Assembly (NCBI RefSeq): GCF_022690765.1
Contig: NZ_JALCZA010000035.1
Span: 1 to 50,072, forward strand
Length of the DNA stretch: 50,072 bases
Reading direction: 5' to 3'
From: Anaeromyxobacter oryzisoli
GTDB lineage: Bacteria > Myxococcota > Myxococcia > Myxococcales > Anaeromyxobacteraceae
Shown: piece after piece, positions 20,468 to 28,625 of the stretch
Layout: every line of letters begins with the position of its first letter
Position numbering within the stretch: the stretch's first letter is position 1
Made by a program: the position numbers and the translations under genes
The notes under the pieces: model-generated
The model's database searches: none
The model's input: only the letters and a program-made list of their open reading frames with translations
What the model was told of the DNA's origin: nothing

Positions 20468-21400
20468 ATGACCAAGAACAGGAAGTCCCCGTTCCACGCC
20501 GGCTTCGTCGCCATCGTGGGGCGCCCCAACGTCGGCAAGTCCACGCTGCTCAACCGGATCCTCGGCGAGCACGTGGCCATCGTCTCGCCGCGCCCCCAGA
20601 CGACCCGCACCCGGATCCTCGGCGTCCACAACGTCGCGGGGGCGCAGCTCGCCTTCTTCGACACCCCCGGGCTGCACCGCGCGAAGGGGGTGCTCAACCG
20701 CCGGATGGTGGAGACCGCGCTCCAGACGCTCTCCGAGGTGGACGCGGTCCTCATGCTGGTCGAGGCGGGGACCGGGCCGGACGGGCGGGTCGAGATCGGC
20801 GAGGCGACGCGCTGGGCGATCGAGGAGGTGCGGCGGTCCGGCAAGCCCGCGATCCTCGGCGTCTCCAAGATGGATCGCGCGCCGCGGCCGACGCTGCTGC
20901 CGGTGATCGCCGCGTACAAGGACCTGCACGCGTGGACGGAGATCGTCCCGTTCTCGGGCCTGACGGGCGAGAACGTGGACCGGCTCGTCGAGGCGATCGC
21001 GGCGCACCTGCCCGAGTCCGACGCGCCGCTCTTCCCGCCGGACGTCCTCACCGACCAGGCCGAGCGCCAGCTCGCCGCCGAGTACGTCCGCGAGCAGGTG
21101 ATGCTCCTGACGCGCCAGGAGATCCCGTACGCCGCGGCGGTCACGGTCGAGGAGTTCGACGAGTCCGAGCGCCGCGAGGGCGGCGGGCTCGTCCGGATCT
21201 CCGCCGTGATCTCCGTCGAGCGCGAGTCCCAGAAGGCCATCGTGATCGGGAAGGGCGGGGCGATGCTGAAGGCGATCGGCACCGGCGCCCGCAAGCAGCT
21301 CGAGCGGCTGCTCGGCTGCAAGGTGTTCCTCTCCCTCGTCGTGAAGGTGGACGAGCGCTGGAGCGAGAGCGACGCGACGATCAGGAGGCTGGGGCTATGA
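20468..21400 (+). CDS. era: GTPase Era
   Basis: A ribosome-assembly GTPase that binds the 3' end of 16S rRNA. G1 is GRPNVGKST near residue 18, the switch I region is PRPQTTRTRILGV, G3 is FFDTPGLH and G4 is SKMD, where the usual Asn is Ser. The C-terminal KH domain is clear: VIGKGGAMLKAIGTGARKQLERLLGCKVFLSLVVKV. 310 aa, normal length. It lies just upstream of a second ribosome-assembly GTPase gene, der. Confidence 0.97.
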   Translation: MTKNRKSPFHAGFVAIVGRPNVGKSTLLNRILGEHVAIVSPRPQTTRTRILGVHNVAGAQLAFFDTPGLHRAKGVLNRRMVETALQTLSEVDAVLMLVEAGTGPDGRVEIGEATRWAIEEVRRSGKPAILGVSKMDRAPRPTLLPVIAAYKDLHAWTEIVPFSGLTGENVDRLVEAIAAHLPESDAPLFPPDVLTDQAERQLAAEYVREQVMLLTRQEIPYAAAVTVEEFDESERREGGGLVRISAVISVERESQKAIVIGKGGAMLKAIGTGARKQLERLLGCKVFLSLVVKVDERWSESDATIRRLGL

Positions 21401-21455
21401 ACCGCCACGGAGCTCACGCCGCCCGGGGGCGCCCCGAGCCCGGCCAGGGGCAGCG

Positions 21456-22838
21456 ATGACGAGACCGCTGATCGCGCTCGTGGGCCGACCCAACGTCGGC
21501 AAGTCCACGCTCTTCAACCGGATCGTCGGCCGGCGCGCCGCGATCGTCCAGGACGTCCCCGGCGTCACCCGCGACCGGAACTACGCCGACTTCGTGTGGG
21601 ACGGGCGCTCCCTCTCGGTGGTGGACACCGGCGGGTTCGAGCCGGAGTCGCGCGACCGGCTCATGGCGCAGGTCCGGCAGCAGGCGCAGCTCGCGGTGGA
21701 GGAGGCGAGCGCGGTGGTGCTCGTGGTGGACGGCCGCGAGGGGCTCACCGAGATCGACCGCTCCGTGGCGGACCTGCTCCGGCGCTCGGGGAAGCCGCTC
21801 TTCGTGGCCGTGAACAAGGTGGACACCGCGGCGACGGAGGGCGCCATCCCGCTCGCCGACTTCTACGAGCTCGGCTTCGGGGAGGTGCAGGCGGTGTCCG
21901 CGGAGCACGGCCGCGGCGTGGGCGAGCTCGTGGACACGGTCGTCGCGGCGCTCGCGCTGCCGGCGCCGCCGCCCCCGCCGGAGGACCGGGAGGAGCCGCA
22001 GGAGGTCCAGGAGGCGGACCAGCCGCGCGGGGACGTCCGGATCGCCATCGTGGGCCGCCCCAACGTCGGCAAGAGCACGCTCGTGAACGCGCTGCTCGGC
22101 GCGGAGCGCTTCGTGGTCTCCGACGTGCCGGGCACGACCCGCGACGCCATCGACTCGATCGTCGAGCACCGCGGCCAGCGGTTCGTCGTGACCGACACCG
22201 CGGGGATCCGGCGCAAGCGCTCCATCGCCCTCGAGGTCGAGGCGTACTCGGTCGTGCGCGCGATGCGGGCCATCGACGACGCGGAGGTGGTCGCGTGCGT
22301 GCTGGACGCGACCGAGGCGGGCGTCGAGCAGGACGCACGCCTGCTCGGCCTCGTCGTGGAGAAGGGCAAGGCCCTCGTCGTCGTCGTGAACAAGTGGGAC
22401 GTCGCCGAGCGAGAGGGCGCGACCCAGGACTGGTACCGCCAGGAGCTCACGAAGCGGCTCCCGTTCGTCGCCTTCGCGCCGATGGTGTTCGTCTCCGCCA
22501 AGGAGCGGCGCGGCGTGGCCCGGGTCCTCGACCAGGCGGCCCGGCTGGTCGAGCAGTACCGCGCGCGCTTCCCGACGCCGCAGCTCAACGAGCTCCTCGA
22601 GGCGCTCCAGGACGAGCACCCCGCGCCGATCGTCCACGGCCGCAGGGTGAAGCTCTACTACGTCGCCCAGGTCGCCTACGCCCCGCCGACCTTCGTCATC
22701 CAGTCGAGCCACCCCGAGGACATGGCCGACCAGTACCGGCGGTACGTGGAGAACCGGTTCCGGGACGCGTTCGGCCTCGAGGTCCCGATGCGGCTGGTGT
22801 TCCGGGAGCGCAAGCGCCGGAGCCGAGCCCCCAGGTGA
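21456..22838 (+). CDS. der: GTPase Der (EngA)
   Basis: A tandem two-domain GTPase required for 50S ribosome assembly. The first G domain starts at GRPNVGKSTLFN (about residue 9) and the second at GRPNVGKSTLVN (about 199), separated by a Pro/Glu-rich linker. NKVD and NKWD serve as the two G4 motifs, and the KH-like C-terminal domain ends in FRERKRRSR. 460 aa. The order der, yfgM-like, bamB-like mirrors the bamB-der and yfgM-bamB linkage of enterobacteria, in reverse order. Confidence 0.98.
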   Translation: MTRPLIALVGRPNVGKSTLFNRIVGRRAAIVQDVPGVTRDRNYADFVWDGRSLSVVDTGGFEPESRDRLMAQVRQQAQLAVEEASAVVLVVDGREGLTEIDRSVADLLRRSGKPLFVAVNKVDTAATEGAIPLADFYELGFGEVQAVSAEHGRGVGELVDTVVAALALPAPPPPPEDREEPQEVQEADQPRGDVRIAIVGRPNVGKSTLVNALLGAERFVVSDVPGTTRDAIDSIVEHRGQRFVVTDTAGIRRKRSIALEVEAYSVVRAMRAIDDAEVVACVLDATEAGVEQDARLLGLVVEKGKALVVVVNKWDVAEREGATQDWYRQELTKRLPFVAFAPMVFVSAKERRGVARVLDQAARLVEQYRARFPTPQLNELLEALQDEHPAPIVHGRRVKLYYVAQVAYAPPTFVIQSSHPEDMADQYRRYVENRFRDAFGLEVPMRLVFRERKRRSRAPR

Positions 22839-22872
22839 CCTGCGGGCGAGGCCTCCGCGGGCCGGCTTTCGC

Positions 22873-22901
22873 TTGACGACCCCCGGTTGCCCGCCTAGAT
22901 T
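22873..22901 (+). promoter_or_regulatory. sigma70 promoter of the yfgM-bamB-mutT genes
   Basis: TTGACG (22873-22878), a 17-bp spacer, TAGATT (22896-22901), giving a leader of about 55 nt to ATG 22962. One of the best promoter matches in the window. Confidence 0.7.
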
Positions 22902-22961
22902 GGCGCGGTTTTCCTCAGGTTTCTCCCGTTTCGCGTCCCGAGACGTCCCCGGAGAGGTCCC

Positions 22962-23690
22962 ATGTCGAAGAGCACGGTCATCACCCGCAAGGACATGAAG
23001 GAGCCGGACAAGTTCCAGGAGGCCGCGACGCAGGCGGCGAGCTGGCTCGCGTCCCGCAAGCGGCACGTGCTCGTCGCGGGCGCCGTGGCCGTCGTGGTGA
23101 TCCTCGTGGTGGCGATCGCCGCGCTCGTCCAGGGGCGTCGCCAGGCGGCTGCGGGCTCCGCGGGGGCCGAGCTGCTCGTGACGCTCGCGGCCCCGGTCGG
23201 CCCGGACGCGGTCCCGGGCGCCCCGGGACCGTCGTTCCCCACGGACGAGGCGAAGCAGCGCGCGATCGTCGCCGCCGCGGACCGGCTCCTCGCCGGCCAC
23301 CCCGGCACCGGCCCCGGCGACCTCGCGCTCCTCTCGAAGGGCGACGCGCACTACGCCCTCCGCGAGTGGGACGCGGCGAAGGACGCGTACGAGAAGTTCC
23401 TCGCGGCCGCGCCGAGGAAGGACTCGCTGCGCTTCGGCGCGCTCGAGGGGCTCGCGCTGATCACCGAGGCGAAGGGCGATCTCGACGGCGCCGCCAAGGC
23501 CTACGAGCGGATGGCGAAGGACGCGCCGGGGTTCGCGGACCGCGCCGACCTCGAGCGGGCCCGCGTGCTCCAGCAGGCGGGGAAGGGCGCCGAGGCGAAG
23601 GCGATCCTGGCTGGGTTCGCCAAGAACCACGAGAAGTCGGTGCTCGTCGCCGAGGCCGCGCAGCGGCTCGCCGGGCTGGGTGGCCAGTAG
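22962..23690 (+). CDS. membrane-anchored TPR protein, YfgM-like
   Basis: A short cytoplasmic N-terminus is followed by one transmembrane helix at residues of about 34-57 (HVLVAGAVAVVVILVVAIAALV). The periplasmic part has TPR-like helical repeats, seen as LALLSKGDAHYALREWDAAKDAYEKFLA and GLALITEAKGDLDGAAKAYERMAK. This matches YfgM, which in E. coli sits at the SecYEG translocon and cooperates with periplasmic chaperones. The gene is followed directly, with no gap, by a BamB-like gene and preceded by der, the same trio as in E. coli; that supports the assignment despite weak sequence signatures. Confidence 0.82.
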   Translation: MSKSTVITRKDMKEPDKFQEAATQAASWLASRKRHVLVAGAVAVVVILVVAIAALVQGRRQAAAGSAGAELLVTLAAPVGPDAVPGAPGPSFPTDEAKQRAIVAAADRLLAGHPGTGPGDLALLSKGDAHYALREWDAAKDAYEKFLAAAPRKDSLRFGALEGLALITEAKGDLDGAAKAYERMAKDAPGFADRADLERARVLQQAGKGAEAKAILAGFAKNHEKSVLVAEAAQRLAGLGGQ

Positions 23691-24785
23691 ATGACGAGCG
23701 CCGCCGCGCTCGCCCTCGCGCTCGCCGCGGCGCCGGCGGGCCTCTCGTCCCGGCTCCCGCCCGCGCCGCTCGCGCTCTACTCGGTGGCGTGGGAGCGCCG
23801 GATCGCGCCGGCGGAGCCGCTCGAGGTGAACCCGCTCGAGTCGGGGGGCGCCGCGGTCGATCCCGAGACGGGCGTCGTCGTGTTCGGGACGCGGGACGGG
23901 TGGCTCCACGCCCTCCGCCCGGACGGGAAGATCGCCTGGGAGTTCCACGCGGCCGGCGCGTTCAACGCGCCGCCGGCGATCGCCGAGGGCACGGTCTACG
24001 CCGGGGCGAGCGACGGCCGGCTGTACGCGATCGCGCTCGCCACGGGCAAGGAGCGCTGGCGCTACGAGGCGCGGGAGGAGCTCGGGACGCAGCCCGTCGT
24101 CGCCGAGGACACGGTGCTCGTCGCGAGCCTGGCGGACACGCTCTTCGCCGTGGACGCCCGGACCGGGGCGTGGAAGTGGCACCACCGCCGCGAGACGCGC
24201 TCGGGCTTCACCATCCGCGGCGCGGCGCGGGCGGCGGTGCGGGGCGGCGTCGCGTACGCGGGCTACTCGGATGGCTGGGTCGCGGCGCTCGACGCGCTCA
24301 ACGGCCGCGTCCTGTGGGAGCGCGCGGTCGCGCCCCCGGGCGACTACCTCGACGTGGACGGGCTCCAGGTGGAGGACGGGCGGCTCTACGCGGCGGCGTA
24401 CTCGGGCGCCGTCCTGGCGCTCGACGCGAAGACGGGCGACACGGTCTGGACGTTCCGGGCCCCGGGCGCGGCGCGGGTCGCGGTGAACGCCGGCATGGTG
24501 GTCGCCGTCAGCACGAACTCGGTGTACGGCCTCGCCCGCGACACCGGGGCGCCGCGGTGGACGGCGCCGCTCGTCGGGGCGCCGGCGAGCGCGCCGGTGT
24601 TCGTCGGCGCGTGGATCGCGGTGCCGGCCGGCCGGGGCGGCCTCCGGTTCCTCGAGGCCTCCACCGGACGCACGCTGCGCGTCTTCGATCCCGGCACCGG
24701 CGTGTCGAGCGAGCCCGGCGTTTTGGGCGGGCGGATGTACGTCCTCTCGAACGGCGGGACGCTGTTCGCCCTCGATCTGTCGTGA
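23691..24785 (+). CDS. PQQ-repeat beta-propeller protein, BamB-like
   Basis: The start codon abuts the previous stop. A weak N-terminal signal (AAALALALAAAPAG) precedes a beta-propeller of PQQ-like blades: GRLYAIALATGKERWRYE, TLFAVDARTGAWKWHH, WVAALDALNGRVLWERAV, AVLALDAKTGDTVWTFRA and SVYGLARDTGAPRWTA. In the der-yfgM context it most likely corresponds to BamB, the scaffold lipoprotein of the outer-membrane assembly machine. No lipobox Cys is visible, unlike classical BamB, so it may be a soluble periplasmic or secreted form. 364 aa. Confidence 0.82.
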   Translation: MTSAAALALALAAAPAGLSSRLPPAPLALYSVAWERRIAPAEPLEVNPLESGGAAVDPETGVVVFGTRDGWLHALRPDGKIAWEFHAAGAFNAPPAIAEGTVYAGASDGRLYAIALATGKERWRYEAREELGTQPVVAEDTVLVASLADTLFAVDARTGAWKWHHRRETRSGFTIRGAARAAVRGGVAYAGYSDGWVAALDALNGRVLWERAVAPPGDYLDVDGLQVEDGRLYAAAYSGAVLALDAKTGDTVWTFRAPGAARVAVNAGMVVAVSTNSVYGLARDTGAPRWTAPLVGAPASAPVFVGAWIAVPAGRGGLRFLEASTGRTLRVFDPGTGVSSEPGVLGGRMYVLSNGGTLFALDLS

Positions 24786-25186
24786 AGCGGCTCCTCGTCG
24801 TCGCGGCGGTGGTCCGGCGCGGGGACGCGCTCCTCGTGACCCGCCGGCCCGACCGGCCCGGCCGCCCCGGGCAGTGGGAGTTCCCGGGCGGGAAGGTCGA
24901 GCCCGGCGAGAGCGAGCCCGAGGCCCTCCGGCGGGAGATCGCGGAGGAGCTCGGCTGTGCGATCGAGGTCGGGCCGCTGCTCCTGCGGCACGCCCACGCG
25001 TACCCGGACCTCGAGGTGGAGCTGGCGTTCTACGCGGGCCGGCTCCCGGACGGCGCGGCGCCCCGGACGCTCGGCGTGGCGGAGATCGCCTGGCCGGCCG
25101 CCGACGCCCTCGGCGGCTACGACTTCCTCGAGGCGGACCGCGCGGTGCTCCCCGAGCTCGCCCGCGCGAGCGCGGCCCGGAGCTGA
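24782..25186 (+). CDS. mutT: MutT-type Nudix hydrolase
   Basis: 134 aa with a complete Nudix box, GGKVEPGESEPEALRREIAEELG, that coordinates the metal ions. The N-terminal VVAAVVRRGDALLVTRRP and QWEFPGGK are typical of 8-oxo-dGTP diphosphatases, which cleanse the nucleotide pool of oxidized guanine. The GTG start overlaps the preceding stop by 4 nt (GTGA), making this the last gene of the yfgM-bamB transcription unit. Related Nudix enzymes with other nucleotide substrates cannot be excluded. Confidence 0.9.
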   Translation: MKRLLVVAAVVRRGDALLVTRRPDRPGRPGQWEFPGGKVEPGESEPEALRREIAEELGCAIEVGPLLLRHAHAYPDLEVELAFYAGRLPDGAAPRTLGVAEIAWPAADALGGYDFLEADRAVLPELARASAARS

Positions 25187-25214
25187 TCGTCGAAAATCGC
25201 CCCGGGCGCGGGGG

Positions 25215-25910
25215 TCAGCGGTGCCGTCGCTTGGCCTTCGCCTTGTGCTGCTTGTGCTTGTGCTCCTTGTGCTCCGCGGCGGCCGGCTGCCCCGCCGCGC
25301 GCAGCGCCAGGGTGGTCGGGGCGTAGGCCTTCCCGCTGACGTCGTGGAGCTCGCGCGTGACCGCGCCCTCGATCCGGAACGTGTAGCGGCTCCCCGCGTC
25401 CAGGGGCACGGATGGGGTGACGATGATGCGGGTGGCCGCGGCGCCGACCTCCCGCGAGCTGGAGGCGGCCACCAGGGCGTCGTCGCCGTCCACGAGGACG
25501 ACCCGCACGTCGCGGCTCGCCACCGCGAGCACGACGCGGAACCGCGCGGCCGGATCGACGACTGTCTCGCCGGCGCGCGCGAGCGACAGGGCGGCGCCCC
25601 CGGGGCCGATCGCGGCGACCTCGCGCACGACCAGGGAGAGGGGCAGGGCGTGGGACGGTGGCGTGGCGACCGCCGGCGCGCTCGCAGCGTCGGCCTGCGG
25701 CGCGGAGGGGCCGGGCACGGGCTCCTGCGGCTCCGTCCGGGGCTGGGCCGGGGGCGAGGCGGGCGCGGCCGCCGGCGTGGGCGGTCCGGGCTGCGGGGCT
25801 GCCGGCCCGGCCGCAGGGGCGGGTGGGGTGCTGGAATCCGGCCCCGGCGAGCACGCCGCGAGGAGGCCGGAGGCGAGGAGCGCGCACGCGGCGCGCGGCG
25901 GCTTCGGCAT
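25215..25910 (-). CDS. predicted lipoprotein with Pro/Ala linker and beta domain
   Basis: A lipobox, LLAAC, occurs at residues 16-20 of the - strand product. A stretch of about 75 residues of almost only Pro, Ala, Gly and Gln follows, probably a flexible spacer that lets the folded part reach across the envelope. Residues of about 85-205 are beta-rich (VVREVAAIGPGGAALSLARAG, RFRVVLAVASRDVRVVLVDGDDALV, IIVTPSVPLDAGSRYTFRIEGAV) and resemble an Ig-like domain in which a family often ends in a calcium or carbohydrate site. The tail HKEHKHKQHKAKAKRRHR is strongly basic and His-rich. Convergent with mutT. Confidence 0.75.
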   Translation of the reverse strand: MPKPPRAACALLASGLLAACSPGPDSSTPPAPAAGPAAPQPGPPTPAAAPASPPAQPRTEPQEPVPGPSAPQADAASAPAVATPPSHALPLSLVVREVAAIGPGGAALSLARAGETVVDPAARFRVVLAVASRDVRVVLVDGDDALVAASSSREVGAAATRIIVTPSVPLDAGSRYTFRIEGAVTRELHDVSGKAYAPTTLALRAAGQPAAAEHKEHKHKQHKAKAKRRHR

Positions 25911-26202
25911 GCCGAGAGCCTAACACGTGCGGGGCACGGCATCCTTCGTCGAGGTGGGCGCGAAGGCGGGGGAGCGGGGGCTGGGCCAGCGCTCTGAGCG
26001 AGCGTGCCGCGTGTCGGCGCCAGCGTTCGAGGATGTCGCGCCTTCCGGCGGAGGCGAGGCCGCCTCGTCCGCCCACGCGGGAGCGGAGCGGGTCCGCTGG
26101 CCCTCGCACCCGAGGGCGCCCGGGAGAGCAGCGCAGCCCACGGGCGCGCGACGTACGGTAAGCTCGGCGGGCCGACCCGAGTAGACGGGAGCCTGGAGCT
26201 GC
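25911..26202. other. intergenic region
   Basis: About 290 nt with no gene I can support. The frames open here show no motif or ribosome-binding site. A TAGGCT at 25922-25917 on the - strand could be a -10 for the lipoprotein, which would then be nearly leaderless, but the -35 position does not match. Confidence 0.4.
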
Positions 26203-26784
26203 ATGGGACAATCAGTGTCGTGGCTGGCGTTCCGCGGGGCCGAGCCGGAGCTGGTCCGGCGGCAGCTCGGGTTGATCGGGACGGGTGATCCCGGTGAGCC
26301 CGGCGAAGCGCCGGTGGTGGGCGCTTCGCTCCCGGACGGCTGGTATCTCGTCGTCGCGGCCGGTTGCGACCACGCCATCGTGTCGGAAGACGTCCTGAAG
26401 CTCGCCTCTGCAGGCGGGACCGCCGTCGGCTGCTCGATCGAGGAGCACGTCATGTTCGCCTCCGCCACGCTCTGGCGCGGTGGCGCGAAGCGGTGGACGG
26501 TCCGGCACCAGGGAGACCTCGCGATCGGCGATCTCGACGTCTCGGGCGATCCGCCCGTGGAGCTGGAGGAGGTCCGGCGGTCCTGCGCCGTGAGCCAGGC
26601 GGGGGAGGGCGGCGAGGAGGCGGAGGTGGACTTCTTCTTCGAGATCCCGGTCGAGCTCGCGAGGGGCCTCACCGGCTTCCGGCACGACGCGCTCGTGCCC
26701 GGGAGCCCCGGCTTCGAGGTGCTGCGGGCCGCCAAGGGCGGTGCCGTGTCGAGGGCCGCTCGGCCGTGGTGGCGGTTCTGGTGA
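26203..26784 (+). CDS. widespread hypothetical protein (MGxSxSWLAxxG family)
   Basis: 193 aa, no signal peptide. The N-terminus MGQSVSWLAFRGAEPELV, the segment GWYLVVAAGCDHAIVSEDVLKLASAGG, SIEEHVMFASATLW and the C-terminal FFFEIPVELARGLTGFRHD match a family I recall from many bacteria as uncharacterized proteins beginning MGWSISWLAV.G. Such proteins occur sporadically, often singly, and I know no demonstrated function. The small size, patchy occurrence and acidic character are reminiscent of immunity proteins, but there is no adjacent toxin. The start is ATG 26203. Confidence 0.7.
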   Translation: MGQSVSWLAFRGAEPELVRRQLGLIGTGDPGEPGEAPVVGASLPDGWYLVVAAGCDHAIVSEDVLKLASAGGTAVGCSIEEHVMFASATLWRGGAKRWTVRHQGDLAIGDLDVSGDPPVELEEVRRSCAVSQAGEGGEEAEVDFFFEIPVELARGLTGFRHDALVPGSPGFEVLRAAKGGAVSRAARPWWRFW

Positions 26785-26936
26785 GGGCGCAGACCGACCA
26801 CGTCCCGGTCAGGAGGTCCTTCGCGCAGTAACCGGTGCGTACTTGTGCGAGGCGGAGGCGGTTCGCCGCTCAAGCGGCCGCCGCGGGAATCGCGAAACAC
26901 GCTGGTCAGGTCCTCAGGTCGGCGTTCTTCACGGTG

Positions 26937-28091
26937 TCAGCGCCGATCGCCGCGATACGAACGGTGGAGCTCCGTGACGAGCGCGCCGTTCCCGAAGAGG
27001 AGCGCCGCCAGGGAGACGAGGCCGCCGAGCACCGGCACGAGCCGCAGGAGTCCGAGGACCACCAGCGCGCCGAGCAGCCCGAGCACGAGCGTCCCCCTCG
27101 ACGGCGCGGGCTCGCTGGCGAGGCGCCTCATGCCGGCCATGCCGAGAGACAGGGCAGTCAGGAGGTACGCGACGAGCAGCGCGACGAGGTACGCCGCGAG
27201 CAGGACGAGGCCGAGCGGGACGCCGATCCCGGTGACGAAGAGCGCGACCATCAGGGCCGGCGCGCCCAGGAGCACCAGTGTGCCGACGCCGAGCGACCGC
27301 CAGGGATCCGTCCGGATGGTCTGTGCCGCAGCGGGCGTGAACCGCGGGAAGAGGAGGATCATCACGGCGCCCGTCACGAAGAGCCCGGCCAGGAGCAGGA
27401 TCCAGACGAGCACCGCGAACGCAGGCGCCCAGCGGGCCTCAGCCGGTGGCCGGTGCTCGATCCGCCCGCCGACGCGAGCGCCGGTGGCGATCCGGGGCTC
27501 GCGCGGACCACGATGTACGACGTCTCCGTCGATCCGGGCCGCCGGTCCGATGTCGAGCGACTCCGCGTCGACCTGGACGTCGCCATGCACGGTGCCCTCG
27601 ATCGACACGTGCCGGCCAGCTACGCGCAGCTGCCTCCCGACGGTCCCTGCCACGACGATCTCGCCGCCCGCGAGCCAGGCGCGCCCGCCGACGAAGCCGT
27701 CGCGCTCCACTCGGACCGTTCCACCCGCGAGCGTCGCGTCGTCCTCGACGCGTCCGGCGATCCTCAAGGTCCCTCCGGCGAGCCGCGCGTCGTCGCCCAC
27801 GTGGCCTCGCAGCACGACCTCGCCGCCCGCCGCGATGAGGTCGTCGCCAACGGCACCGTCGACCGTGATGTTGCCGCCCGCGAGGATCGCCGTCTCGGCC
27901 ACCGACGCGCCGACGTGCACCGTGCCGCCTGTCGCGACGAGATCGCCCGGGAGGTCCTGAGTCACCTCCACGTTCGGCCCGGAGAGATACGCGTCCTCCC
28001 CGCGAGCGCGCCGCTCAGGCTGCGCATCACCGAGCGCCGGAGCGAGCAGCAGAGCCGCGACAGCGAGCGACGTTCCCCGCCTCGGCGTCAT
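26937..28091 (-). CDS. membrane protein with an extracytoplasmic bactofilin-like beta-helix
   Basis: 384 aa. A signal peptide (MTPRRGTSLAVAALLLAPALGDAQ) leads into about 190 residues of short glycine-turn repeats: GDLVATGGTVHVGASV, AETAILAGGNITVDGAV, GDDLIAAGGEVVLRGHV, GDDARLAGGTLRIAGRV and so on. This spacing is that of a right-handed beta-helix like bactofilins (polymer-forming). Four or so hydrophobic helices follow from about residue 225 to 375. The combination suggests a polymerizing or scaffolding domain outside the membrane, held by a membrane anchor. Its partners and role are unknown. Confidence 0.75.
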   Translation of the reverse strand: MTPRRGTSLAVAALLLAPALGDAQPERRARGEDAYLSGPNVEVTQDLPGDLVATGGTVHVGASVAETAILAGGNITVDGAVGDDLIAAGGEVVLRGHVGDDARLAGGTLRIAGRVEDDATLAGGTVRVERDGFVGGRAWLAGGEIVVAGTVGRQLRVAGRHVSIEGTVHGDVQVDAESLDIGPAARIDGDVVHRGPREPRIATGARVGGRIEHRPPAEARWAPAFAVLVWILLLAGLFVTGAVMILLFPRFTPAAAQTIRTDPWRSLGVGTLVLLGAPALMVALFVTGIGVPLGLVLLAAYLVALLVAYLLTALSLGMAGMRRLASEPAPSRGTLVLGLLGALVVLGLLRLVPVLGGLVSLAALLFGNGALVTELHRSYRGDRR

Positions 28092-28625
28092 GGTCGTGTC
28101 CCTTCCTTCCCTCGCTCGGTGCGCACGGAACGCGAGCCCGTCAGGCCCTCGCGGACGTCACCCTGAGCGAAGCTACCGGAGCCGTGCCCTCTCGGTCAGG
28201 GAGCCTCGGGGCCCCGCGAGCGAGCGATCTCGCCAGCGGCGTCCGAGCGAGCGGGTGTGCTCCGTGCTCGGGTCACGCATCGCCACGCCCCGACCGTCAA
28301 CTCACGGGGGCCGAAGCTCGTCACGGACCGAAGCTCGTCACGGACCGAAGCTCGTCACGGACCGAAGCTCGTCACGGACCGAAGCTCGTCACGGACCGAG
28401 GCTCGTCACGGACCGAGGCTCGTCACGGACCGAGGCTCGTCACGGACCGAGGCTCGTCACGGACCGAGGCTCGTCACGGACCGAGGCTCGTCACGGACCG
28501 AGGCTCGTCACGGACCGGGGCTCTCGTAAGCCAGAGCTGGTACGGACCCCGGCTGAGCCCGACGACGCGCCTGGACGCAGGCGCGTGAGCAACCTCCGTG
28601 AAATGCACAGCTCGGGATCCGGGGC
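28092..28625. other. intergenic region with a 17-bp tandem repeat array
   Basis: 534 nt without a supported gene; the central 204 bp are the tandem array described separately. Because the 17-bp unit has no stop codon in any + frame, all three + frames stay open through it, which makes spurious long frames. The flanks (28092-28312 and 28517-28625) show nothing recognizable. Confidence 0.7.
28313..28516 (+). repeat. tandem array, 12 copies of a 17-bp unit
   Basis: Units begin at 28313 and every 17 bp up to 28500. The first five read GAAGCTCGTCACGGACC and the next seven GAGGCTCGTCACGGACC, differing only at base 3. A degenerate remnant (GGGGCTCTCGTAAG) follows at 28517. The array ends about 110 bp before the start of the SLOG gene. 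Confidence 0.98.

Noticed and set aside
28313-28516. CRISPR array
   Set aside because: Units are contiguous 17-mers without spacers, and no cas gene is present.
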